Below, in pieces: positions 1 to 6,521 of a stretch of DNA of 7,566 nucleotides; position 1 is the first letter of the stretch; each line of letters opens with the position of its first letter. The stretch covers positions 1-7,566 of the forward strand of contig CAMETB010000068.1 in the NCBI GenBank assembly GCA_945936265.1, read 5' to 3'. The position numbers were made by a program, and so were the translations under genes. The DNA is from an uncultured Clostridia bacterium. Lineage in GTDB: Bacteria; Bacillota; Clostridia; Oscillospirales; CAG-272. The notes below the pieces were generated by a model, which searched no databases, had not been told where the DNA came from, and saw only the letters and a list, made by a program, of their open reading frames with translations.

Positions 1-724
1 ATGCGGTAAACGGAATCGCCACCGCCATGCCGCAAATAAGACTTATGGGCAAAGCATAATCCGTTATCCATCTCTGTTTCAATTTCTTTGACAAAAGTCC
101 GCATACTGCCATGATAACTGCGGAAACAAACATTACAAGAACGGGGACAAGACCTGCCGTTGTGCCTTTGAACACGTCGGTAACGTCGCAGAAAACGTAT
201 CCGAGAAATGCGGATATCATACCGAGGAAGAGAGCATTTGTAAATATGTCTCCCCATTTTTTATCCTTGCTCTCAATCTTGTCAACTCCGCTTTTTATCT
301 TCTTCGTAAATACAGGCACTATAATGAGACCTATTATAATTCCCACCGTCATTACCCATACGACCGTTACAAAATCGGACGGATTGGAAATAGTTTCTCC
401 TGTGCCTAATCCAAGTGCGCCGAGTGCTGAGGCTGCGGCAGTAGTTTCGTAAGTAAGCGAACCTATTACGGAGAGCCTTAACCAAGGCAGAGCCACACCG
501 AGACTCTTTGAGAGCGATATTACTCCGACAAGTATCGCTATTGCGGGTGCAATAGTGAAAAGAGCCGCCGATGTAATAGTCTTTTTTAACATCTGTTTGT
601 CCATTCCCTTTTCGTTTGCTCTTTTCAGCGCGCGAACGAGAAAGAATACGGACTGTCCGAGAACGGCGGCTATTATTATGCCGACCATTACAAAAATTAT
701 CGGACTGTTTACATTGAATTCCAT
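1..724 (-). CDS. DUF5058-like polytopic membrane protein, 3' end beyond window
   Basis: Reading from ATG at 724-722 leftwards gives 241 codons with no stop before the window edge, so the C-terminus is missing. The protein begins MEFNVNSPIIF and is strongly hydrophobic. I see about seven candidate membrane segments, near residues 8-31, 52-72, 82-107, 117-139, 160-180, 189-211 and 223-241, with basic loops such as RALKRANEKG (31-40) and KKIKSGVDK (141-149) that probably face the cytoplasm. A purine-rich ribosome site (GAAGGGAAGGG) lies 5 bases before the ATG. The start, the NSP motif and the overall pattern resemble the DUF5058 family of Firmicutes membrane proteins as I remember it. The substrate and function are unknown; a transporter or channel role is only a guess. 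No partner gene is visible because the downstream side is cut off. Coding is confident, family assignment moderate. Confidence 0.8.
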   Translation of the reverse strand, partial: MEFNVNSPIIFVMVGIIIAAVLGQSVFFLVRALKRANEKGMDKQMLKKTITSAALFTIAPAIAILVGVISLSKSLGVALPWLRLSVIGSLTYETTAAASALGALGLGTGETISNPSDFVTVVWVMTVGIIIGLIIVPVFTKKIKSGVDKIESKDKKWGDIFTNALFLGMISAFLGYVFCDVTDVFKGTTAGLVPVLVMFVSAVIMAVCGLLSKKLKQRWITDYALPISLICGMAVAIPFTA

Positions 725-762
725 GTTTTCCCTTCCCTTCAGAATAAAAATATATCGCCAAA

Positions 763-793
763 GAGCGACACCGTGATAAACGGTTTGTCGCTC
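763..793 (-). promoter_or_regulatory. Long hairpin in the leader of the DUF5058-like gene
   Basis: GAGCGACA and TGTCGCTC form a perfect 8-bp stem. On the minus strand this is followed inward by a two-base AA bulge, a 4-bp CCGT/ACGG stem and a 5-base loop. It ends about 22 bases before the purine-rich ribosome site of the gene that starts at 724. Only three T follow the stem directly, and a longer T stretch comes about 9 bases later, so it is a poor intrinsic terminator. An mRNA-stabilising or regulatory leader structure is equally possible. I see no convincing promoter in this spacer. Confidence 0.45.
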
Positions 794-841
794 GGTAAGC
801 CTTTATAAGTAAAAAATCATACACTCCGTCCTAGTAGGAGA

Positions 842-873
842 AGTAATAAGTAATAGTGAAAAGTGAAAAGGTG
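842..873. repeat. Short tandem repeat, 7-bp units
   Basis: Two copies of AGTAATA (842-855) are followed directly by two copies of GTGAAAA (856-869) and a partial GGTG. The period stays at 7 bases while the unit changes. It lies in the spacer between the DUF1292 gene and the DUF5058-like gene and has no reading frame. Similar low-complexity AGTGAAAAGTG strings are, from memory, common in intergenic DNA of gut Clostridia. Confidence 0.6.
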
Positions 874-901
874 TAAGTCTTCACTACGCATTTTATGCTT
901 T

Positions 902-926
902 GCGGCGGGAGCAAGCCCCCGCCCTA
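902..926 (-). repeat. GC-rich palindromic repeat, copy 1
   Basis: On the minus strand this reads TAGGGCGGG, then GCTTGC, then TCCCGCCGC. GGCGGG pairs with CCCGCC, with a possible G-T pair and two G-C pairs inside, giving a compact GC hairpin. A second copy in the opposite orientation lies at 7526-7550. It sits 30 bases past the DUF1292 stop. No T-run follows on either strand, so it is not a standard intrinsic terminator. It looks like a dispersed REP-like element. Confidence 0.75.
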
Positions 927-955
927 ATTTCCAACTATTTATCTTTCATTATTTA

Positions 956-1267
956 TTATTGATTTTTCATATCCTGCTGTTCAAGTAGTGATTGAAATTC
1001 GTCGAATACTTCTTTTACGATTTTTTCGTCCTTTTCAAGCACGAGCCTGTCATTATCGGTGTCGATTAAGAAAACGAGTACCTCGTTATCCGCCACTCCG
1101 TCCATATTTGTTACCGGTTGCAAAACGGCATAATCATATTCGTCGGTAGGAATTACGGCAAGTTGTTCAAACTCCGTTTCCTTACCGTTTTCGTCAACGA
1201 GAATTATATTGTCACAGCAGTCGTCGTCGAGTAACATATCGACGGGACTTTCGTAGTTATTCTTCAT
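956..1267 (-). CDS. Small acidic DUF1292-family protein
   Basis: A 103-residue protein very rich in Asp and Glu. The pattern IILVDENGKETEFEQLAVIP (residues 21-40), then a tyrosine-containing YDYAVLQPV stretch, then EVLVFLIDTDNDRLVLEKDEKIVKEVFDEF, is typical of DUF1292 (YrzB-like) proteins. These are small cytosolic Firmicutes proteins of unknown function. There is no signal peptide or membrane segment. The N-terminal DMLLDDDCCDN includes a Cys pair, though one pair alone does not show metal binding. The ATG at 1267-1265 is preceded by a weak AAAGG about 12 bases away. The gene starts 84 bases after dnaB on the same strand with no clear terminator between them, so it may be the last gene of the gdpP-rplI-dnaB transcript. 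A weak 6-bp hairpin (AAGTGT/ACACTT, 1303-1322) lies in that gap. Confidence 0.85.
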   Translation of the reverse strand: MKNNYESPVDMLLDDDCCDNIILVDENGKETEFEQLAVIPTDEYDYAVLQPVTNMDGVADNEVLVFLIDTDNDRLVLEKDEKIVKEVFDEFQSLLEQQDMKNQ

Positions 1268-1351
1268 AATATTTTCAGACCTTTATTCCGTTTTTCCCTC
1301 ACAAGTGTCTGATTTTACACTTTCAGGAAAAGTAAAACGGAAACCGGAGCC

Positions 1352-2707
1352 TCAGATTCCTCCTTCTTTAAGTATCGTGTTAAGGCATGAAAACCTGGTG
1401 TATTGGGCAAGCCAGCTCATCTGTACCGTATCAACGGAACCGTGACGGTTTTTTGCAACGATAACGTCAACGAGTTTTTTCTTTTCGGGGTCTTCCCCAT
1501 AGTAGTCGCGGGAGAGGAATATTACCATATCCGCATCCTGCTCAATAGCACCGGAATCGCGGAGGTCGGAGAGCATCGGCTTTCTCGAACCTTCCTTTTT
1601 TCCTTCCTTCTCCGCGCCTCTTGAAAGCTGCGAGCATGCTATAACGGGTACTCCGAGTTCTTTTGCAAGAATCTTAAGCCCTCTTGAAATATCGCTTATT
1701 TCATTTACACGGCTACCGTCTTTACGCTTGTTTTCCGATTCCATAAGCTGAAGGTAATCGACAACGACAAGACCGAGATTCTTGATTTTTCTCAGCTTTG
1801 CCTTCATTGCGGTAAGCCCTATGCCTGTGGTATCGTCTATGTAAATATTCGTCTCCGATAACCGTGACGCCGCCTTAGCGAGTTTTTCCCACTCGTCCGG
1901 ACTTATCACGCCTGTTCTCAGGTTTTTCGAATCTATCATTGCCTCGCACGAGAGCATTCTCGAAACAAGTTCCTCATCGGACATTTCAAGCGAAAAAATG
2001 CAAACCGATTTTTTTGTTCTCATTGCAATGTTGCTTGCAATATTGAGACAGAAAGAAGTTTTACCCATACCGGGGCGTGCACCCACTATTATGAGATTTC
2101 CTTTGCCGAGCCCGACTAAGACCTGATCGAGATCGGAAAATCCCGTCTTTACTCCGACAACATCCTCAGTCGCTCCGCCCTTTAACTCGTCAAGATGAGC
2201 GTAAGTTTTTATGATTGCCTCTTTTATGTGTACAAAGTCACGGCTCTCATTGCCCGATGCTATCTCGAATATTGACTGCTCCGCCCTGTCGACAAGCAAA
2301 GATATATCGTCCTGTGCGGAATAAGCGCTGTTCACTATCTCCTCGCCGGCATTTATAAGCTTTCTTAAAGTGCTTTTTTCCTTGACTATTTTCGCATAAT
2401 CCTTTGCGTTTGCACTGCCCGGTACTATGCTTACAAGAAGTTTTATATATGTTCTCGCCGTAGCTTCATCGGGGTAAACCCCATCCTTCAGCAGTTCGTC
2501 AATAAGCGTAACAACGTCTATATTGCGGCTTTGAAGGCTGAAACTCTGCATCTTTGAAAATATTTCCTTGTGCTCGTCAACATAAAAGTCGTCCGAGCCT
2601 ATTATCTGCGAGACATCGCCGAGTTTGTTCGGGTCAATAAGTATAGAGCCGAGAACTGACTGCTCCGCATCTAGGGAAAACGGTAACTTTTTGTCGAATT
2701 CTTCCAT
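1352..2707 (-). CDS. dnaB: Replicative DNA helicase DnaB
   Basis: A 451-residue protein, normal length for bacterial DnaB (called DnaC in Bacillus subtilis), with no intein. This hexameric 5'-3' helicase unwinds DNA at the replication fork and recruits primase. The N-terminal domain opens with LPFSLDAEQSVLGSILID (residues 8-25), the family hallmark. The RecA-like C-terminal domain has Walker A GARPGMGKTS (209-218), the SLEM motif with the catalytic Glu (239-242), Walker B LVVVDYLQLM (313-322), and DLRDSGAIEQDADMVIFL (381-398), followed by KNRHG (419-423) carrying the probable arginine finger. The start ATG lies one base after the rplI stop. Its GGAG ribosome site is within the last rplI codons, so the two are probably translationally coupled. 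It is the third gene of the gdpP operon. Confidence 0.98.
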   Translation of the reverse strand: MEEFDKKLPFSLDAEQSVLGSILIDPNKLGDVSQIIGSDDFYVDEHKEIFSKMQSFSLQSRNIDVVTLIDELLKDGVYPDEATARTYIKLLVSIVPGSANAKDYAKIVKEKSTLRKLINAGEEIVNSAYSAQDDISLLVDRAEQSIFEIASGNESRDFVHIKEAIIKTYAHLDELKGGATEDVVGVKTGFSDLDQVLVGLGKGNLIIVGARPGMGKTSFCLNIASNIAMRTKKSVCIFSLEMSDEELVSRMLSCEAMIDSKNLRTGVISPDEWEKLAKAASRLSETNIYIDDTTGIGLTAMKAKLRKIKNLGLVVVDYLQLMESENKRKDGSRVNEISDISRGLKILAKELGVPVIACSQLSRGAEKEGKKEGSRKPMLSDLRDSGAIEQDADMVIFLSRDYYGEDPEKKKLVDVIVAKNRHGSVDTVQMSWLAQYTRFSCLNTILKEGGI

Positions 2708-2708
2708 C

Positions 2709-3155
2709 TTATTTCTCCGTTACCGACACGGTAAGTTTTGCCGTTATGTCTGAAAGAAGTTTTATATCGGTTTTGTAAACCCCGAATGTCTTTATCGGTG
2801 ATGCAAGAACTATTTTTCTCTTGTCTATATCTATTCCATGCTGGCTTTTCAGTCCCTCGGCAATATCCTTCGACGTTACGGCACCGTAAAACTTTCCGTC
2901 CGCGCCTGCGTCTGCCGTAAGTTTTACCGTGAGCGAGGATATTCTGTCGGCAAGAGCCTTTGCCTCCGCACGCTCCGTCTCTCGTCTGAAGTTTTCGGAG
3001 CTCTGCCTGTTCTTTATGTCGTTAACGGCTTTTGCGTCTGCGGGAGCGGCAAGTTTCTTCGGAAAAAGAAAGTTTCTTGCATACCCGTCCGACACTTCTA
3101 TTATCTGGTCTTTTTTACCCTGTGATTTTACATCCTGTAATAATACTACCTTCAT
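2709..3155 (-). CDS. rplI: 50S ribosomal protein L9
   Basis: A 148-residue protein of the expected length. The N-terminal rRNA-binding domain begins MKVVLLQDVKSQGKKDQIIE and contains the signature GYARNFLFPKKLA (residues 24-36). A long charged linking helix follows (about 41-75, rich in Arg, Glu and Ala). The C-terminal domain has GKFYGAVTSKDIAEGLK (87-103). L9 binds 23S rRNA near the L1 stalk base and influences reading-frame maintenance. A strong GGAGG site sits 6 bases before the ATG and is made from the last gdpP codons (Pro-Glu-Asp). The gdpP stop is one base upstream and dnaB starts one base downstream, giving a tightly packed operon in the conserved Firmicutes order. Confidence 0.98.
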   Translation of the reverse strand: MKVVLLQDVKSQGKKDQIIEVSDGYARNFLFPKKLAAPADAKAVNDIKNRQSSENFRRETERAEAKALADRISSLTVKLTADAGADGKFYGAVTSKDIAEGLKSQHGIDIDKRKIVLASPIKTFGVYKTDIKLLSDITAKLTVSVTEK

Positions 3156-3156
3156 T

Positions 3157-5166
3157 TTAATCCTCCGGATCGAGATAATTGTCTATTGCTTTTTTAAGTT
3201 GTAAGAGAGCGTCCTGAACCGATGCCGCCTTAATCTGCGCGCCCGCCGCATCATAGCGTCCGCCGCCTTTGAGCGCCTCGAGTATAAGCTGAACGTTTAT
3301 GGTGCCGTTTGAGCGCGCGGAAATATGAACCGTGTCGTCTATAAGAACGAGCGCAAACGACGCCGCAACCTCTTCAACCATAAGCAGATTGTCGGCAACT
3401 CTTGCGGCAAGTACCCTGTCAAAAGACGACTCGCCGTTGGGGTTTACCGCTATAGCCATACAGTGCCGGTATATCTCTACTTTTTCGCCGAATGCCGCCT
3501 CCTGCTTATAATCTCTTATATTCGTCTTGAAAAGATCCTGAATATCCTCATATGAAGCGCCGTTATCACGAAGATACATGGCTGCGGCATATGTTTTCGT
3601 TCCCGTGCCTTTTGTAAATTGCTTGGTATCAAGAGAAATTCCCGCAAGGAGCATATTGGCTTCAGAATGATGAAGAGTTGACGGCGGCAGGCTCTGTTCA
3701 AGCATTTCAGATACGAGTTCCGAAGCGCTGGAAGAAGCCGGCTCAATATATGGGATGAGAATAGGACGGTCAAATTCCGCCGTTTTTCTGTGGTGGTCCA
3801 CTATAACTATATTCGATACATTGTTCGCAATATCCTCTGATTCGAACATTGCTTTGTTATTTACATCGACTATTACGAGTAAAGTGTCCGAGCGCACAAG
3901 GTCAAGCCCCTGCGCCGCGTCTACGAAAACGCCCTTGTAAGAGTCATCGTCGTCAAAGAGTTTCATGCACCTTTTTATGTTGGGGTCTTTCGGGCTTGTA
4001 ACAACGTTTACGCGCACTCCGCAGAACATGGCGAGCCGTGCTATTCCGACAGACGCTCCGAATGCGTCATAATCGGGATACTTATGCGCCATTACAAGAA
4101 CATTTCCCGCGTTTGCCATATGCGTAACAAGTTCGTCCGATATAACTCTTGCCTTTACCTTTGTTCTCTTGTGGATTGAGTTTGTCCTCCCTCCGTAGAA
4201 ATCGACCGTTTCGTCATACTTGACAACCGCCTGGTCTCCTCCCCTTTGCAAAGCCATATCGAGTGCGATATGAGCCGCCTTTTCCTTATCGGCAAGCTCG
4301 CCCTTAACCTTTGCAACGCCTATGGATATCGTAACGGATATGTTTCCCGTTCCGACCCTTATATCGCGGACTTTATCAAGAATATCGAACCTGTCCTGTA
4401 TGAATTTATCGAGATCTTCGGATTTGAATATGAAAAGATACTTGTCTCTCTCATATTCTTTGACAATACCGCCGCAGGAAGACGCCCACTCTCTTATAAG
4501 ATTCTCAATCTTCGCCGCCGCTTCTCTGTATCTTTCCTGCTCGAATTGCAAAAGTTCTTCAAGGTTGTCAACCATAATGTATGATACAACCTTTTCGTTG
4601 TTTTTCACAAACTGTTTAAGATTGACAAAATTCGTAACGTCCCTGAACATAAGAAGAAAATAAATCTTGTCGGAACTTCTTATCTTCGTTCTCTCTATAG
4701 TGTAATTTTTACCGCCAAGAGTAGTGTGGAACTCATGTTTCTTGTCGTCTATGGTCACATCTCTTATCTGACTTGAAATTATGTTACCTATTTTTGAGCC
4801 GAGAATTGACGACGAAGAGCCGGAGGCTGTTTGCGTCGCCTTGTTGAACCATATTATTTTACCGGTTTCGTCACATATAAGCGCAGGCTCGGCAGAAAAA
4901 TTGATGGTATCATACATAATTGAGCCGAGTACAGGCCCCGATGGTCTTTTTACCTCATACCTTTCCTGAATCGCATTTATAATACCTATTGCAAAAGCGC
5001 AAAGAGCGATATATACGGCTATGGCAAAAATCACGATGACGGCTCTGCTCCCGGGATTTTTAACTGCAAGAAATACAGATACCGATATTGTCAGTGCCGC
5101 CAGAGCGGCGCATACAATAAGAGAGAGCGGACTTAAAAGTATTGTCCTTTCCGTTTTTTTATACAT
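3157..5166 (-). CDS. gdpP: Cyclic-di-AMP phosphodiesterase, GdpP/YybT family
   Basis: From ATG at 5166-5164 the product has 669 residues. The open frame reaches a TTG at 5184, but that has no ribosome site, whereas GGGGG lies about 11 bases before the ATG. Layout: two membrane helices (about 11-35 and 42-65), a PAS-like domain (about 85-180), a degenerate GGDEF domain (about 190-320; ERDKY replaces the usual motif), then DHH and DHHA1 domains (about 340-665). Family members hydrolyse the second messenger c-di-AMP at the inner membrane face. Metal-site motifs are present: AHKYPDYDAFG (H361, D365, D367), VDV (D434), DHH (457-459) and LDTK (D513). Two deviations stand out: the usual DTH-type second motif reads DVNN, and the DHHA1 GGGH motif reads GGGR (634-637). 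It is the first gene of its operon with rplI and dnaB. Confidence 0.95.
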   Translation of the reverse strand: MYKKTERTILLSPLSLIVCAALAALTISVSVFLAVKNPGSRAVIVIFAIAVYIALCAFAIGIINAIQERYEVKRPSGPVLGSIMYDTINFSAEPALICDETGKIIWFNKATQTASGSSSSILGSKIGNIISSQIRDVTIDDKKHEFHTTLGGKNYTIERTKIRSSDKIYFLLMFRDVTNFVNLKQFVKNNEKVVSYIMVDNLEELLQFEQERYREAAAKIENLIREWASSCGGIVKEYERDKYLFIFKSEDLDKFIQDRFDILDKVRDIRVGTGNISVTISIGVAKVKGELADKEKAAHIALDMALQRGGDQAVVKYDETVDFYGGRTNSIHKRTKVKARVISDELVTHMANAGNVLVMAHKYPDYDAFGASVGIARLAMFCGVRVNVVTSPKDPNIKRCMKLFDDDDSYKGVFVDAAQGLDLVRSDTLLVIVDVNNKAMFESEDIANNVSNIVIVDHHRKTAEFDRPILIPYIEPASSSASELVSEMLEQSLPPSTLHHSEANMLLAGISLDTKQFTKGTGTKTYAAAMYLRDNGASYEDIQDLFKTNIRDYKQEAAFGEKVEIYRHCMAIAVNPNGESSFDRVLAARVADNLLMVEEVAASFALVLIDDTVHISARSNGTINVQLILEALKGGGRYDAAGAQIKAASVQDALLQLKKAIDNYLDPED

Positions 5167-5202
5167 TAAAGGATTTACCCCCAAAATTTTATTATTAAAG
5201 AT

Positions 5203-5231
5203 ATTATATCAAACTCATTCTTGTTTGTAAA
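5203..5231 (-). promoter_or_regulatory. Sigma-A type promoter for gdpP-rplI-dnaB
   Basis: On the minus strand the -35 box TTTACA (5231-5226) is separated by exactly 17 bases from a perfect -10 box TATAAT (5208-5203). Transcription would begin near 5196, giving a leader of about 30 bases before the gdpP ATG at 5166. It is back to back with the rightward promoter, the two -35 boxes being 28 bases apart. Confidence 0.8.
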
Positions 5232-5259
5232 GTATTTTTGAAGATTTTATGCGTTGTGC

Positions 5260-5288
5260 TTGAAATAAGCGGGGTTTTGTGCTATACT
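5260..5288 (+). promoter_or_regulatory. Sigma-A type promoter for the glmU-like gene and pth
   Basis: The -35 box TTGAAA (5260-5265) and -10 box TATACT (5283-5288) are separated by 17 bases, both close to consensus. Transcription would begin near 5295, at the left edge of a structured leader. The -35 box overlaps a short GCTT/AAGC inverted repeat (5258-5270), which is too small to call an operator. Confidence 0.8.
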
Positions 5289-5295
5289 GTCCCTG

Positions 5296-5335
5296 CGGAG
5301 TTTTTGTAAGCACTCCGATAAATTATCTCTTACAA
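5296..5335 (+). promoter_or_regulatory. Possible H-type pseudoknot in the glmU-like mRNA leader
   Basis: CGGAGT (5296-5301) can pair with ACTCCG (5312-5317), enclosing a 10-base loop. Within that loop TTGTAAG (5304-5310) is perfectly complementary to CTTACAA (5329-5335) downstream. The loop-to-downstream pairing gives a two-stem pseudoknot of 6 and 7 bp with connectors of 2, 1 and 11 bases, which is geometrically plausible. It ends 11 bases before the AAGGAG ribosome site (5347-5352), so folding could affect translation. I do not recognise it as a known riboswitch class. Confidence 0.45.
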
Positions 5336-5358
5336 TACGGATTTTCAAGGAGAAACGA

Positions 5359-6519
5359 ATGAAACAACTGTTTATAGTCATATGTAACGATAACTCGGGA
5401 TTTTTTGCCGGGGGAGTGTCCGAAGAACTGTTTTTTGCGCCACTTTACGAACACACTTACAAAAAGTTTATGGATGCGGCAAACAAACTCGACATGGATG
5501 TAAAATTTGTCCGTGCGTCAACTTTTGAAATCAACGGGGCGATAAACGAAATAGAGCCTGAACTTGATGACATGGTAGTTTTCGCCTCCCCGTGTGCATT
5601 TTTAGCAAAAAACAAGGATATTGAAGGCGCTGTTTCCTATGTTTACGAGAGCGAACTCGGATATGCGACCGTGGGAAGCAAGCGCAATCTCTATGCGGTT
5701 ATAGGTACCGGTCAGATGGTGGGTGAGGGCGATATTTCCTCCCCTGCCGACTTTATAGCCCATATAGGCGACTGCGGGGCAAAATGCGAGTGTAAGTCTT
5801 TTCTCGAAGGTGAAACCGCCATACCGTCCGACAGAATGGAGTATTACCGCAGAGTAGCAAGATACAGAGAGGAATTTCTCGACTATCTTGTAATGAGCGG
5901 AGTGAATATAGAGCTACGCGACGGAATAATAGTATCCCCGAACTCCGAAATAAGAAAAGGCGTTACAATACTGCCGGGCACAGAGATAAGACCGTGGTGC
6001 AGAATACATGAAAATTGCATAATAGGACCTAACTCCGTTATATCAAATTCGGAAATCGGTGCGGAGTGTGTCGTTAATTCCACTCAGATTTACGATTCTA
6101 CGCTTGAGAGCAATGTAAAAATCGGACCGTTCTGCCATGTAAGGCCGAACTCTCATCTGCTCTCGGGTGTAAAAGTCGGCGACTTTGTGGAAATTAAAAA
6201 TTCTACAATAGGAAACGACACTCACGCTTCGCATCTCACTTATATAGGCGACAGCGACGTCGGCGCAAGAGTAAACTTCGGTTGCGGAGTAGTCACGGTA
6301 AACTATGACGGCAACAGCAAGCACAGATGTAAAATTGCCGACGACGCATTTATAGGATGTAATACAAATCTTGTTGCCCCCGTAACTATAGGGAAAGGTG
6401 CGTTTACCGCCGCAGGCTCGACAATAACCGATGACGTGCCTGCCGGTGCGCTTGCCATAGCAAGAGAATATCAGTCCAATCATGAGGGATGGGCAACGAG
6501 AAGAAAGAGAAACCAATAA
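5359..6519 (+). CDS. glmU: GlmU-like protein: intact acetyltransferase, degenerate uridyltransferase domain
   Basis: A 386-residue protein, short against about 450-460 for GlmU. GlmU makes UDP-GlcNAc: its C-terminal domain acetylates glucosamine-1-phosphate and its N-terminal domain adds UMP. Here residues from about 180 form the left-handed beta-helix of hexapeptide repeats. By alignment from memory with E. coli GlmU the acetyltransferase residues are kept: R262 (HVRP), K280 (VEIK), H292 and Y295 (HLTYIGD), N306, N315 (NYDG) and R369 (AIAR). The first 180 residues retain only a faint resemblance: FFAPLYEHTYKKFMDAANKL recalls the GKPML-region helix, but the AAGxGTRM loop and the GD metal motif are absent (VICNDNSGFF and FASPCAFL occupy those places). 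The gene is unbroken, with AAGGAG 6 bases before the ATG. It probably works as an acetyltransferase only. The glmU symbol denotes homology, not proven bifunctionality. Confidence 0.85.
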   Translation: MKQLFIVICNDNSGFFAGGVSEELFFAPLYEHTYKKFMDAANKLDMDVKFVRASTFEINGAINEIEPELDDMVVFASPCAFLAKNKDIEGAVSYVYESELGYATVGSKRNLYAVIGTGQMVGEGDISSPADFIAHIGDCGAKCECKSFLEGETAIPSDRMEYYRRVARYREEFLDYLVMSGVNIELRDGIIVSPNSEIRKGVTILPGTEIRPWCRIHENCIIGPNSVISNSEIGAECVVNSTQIYDSTLESNVKIGPFCHVRPNSHLLSGVKVGDFVEIKNSTIGNDTHASHLTYIGDSDVGARVNFGCGVVTVNYDGNSKHRCKIADDAFIGCNTNLVAPVTIGKGAFTAAGSTITDDVPAGALAIAREYQSNHEGWATRRKRNQ

Positions 6520-6521
6520 AT

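Noticed and set aside
111..452. Plus-strand open frame opposite the DUF5058-like gene
   Set aside because: Low-complexity Thr/Ile/Pro product, antisense shadow of a membrane protein gene, no ribosome site.
282..824. Open frame of 180 codons on the minus strand
   Set aside because: It overlaps the DUF5058-like gene in another frame and gives an Arg/Ser/Cys-rich sequence with no domain; the frame starting at 724 is clearly the coding one.
1303..1322. AAGTGT/ACACTT hairpin between dnaB and the DUF1292 gene as a terminator
   Set aside because: The stem is only 6 bp and AT-rich, with no T-run after it on the minus strand, so read-through into the DUF1292 gene seems more likely.
5167..5184. TTG start at 5184 for gdpP, adding six residues
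   Set aside because: There is no ribosome site before the TTG; the ATG at 5166 has a G-rich site at usable distance and starts with MYKK just before the first membrane helix.
6043..6516. Minus-strand open frame of 157 codons inside the glmU-like gene
   Set aside because: Antisense shadow of the hexapeptide-repeat region; the plus-strand frame is fully conserved GlmU acetyltransferase sequence.
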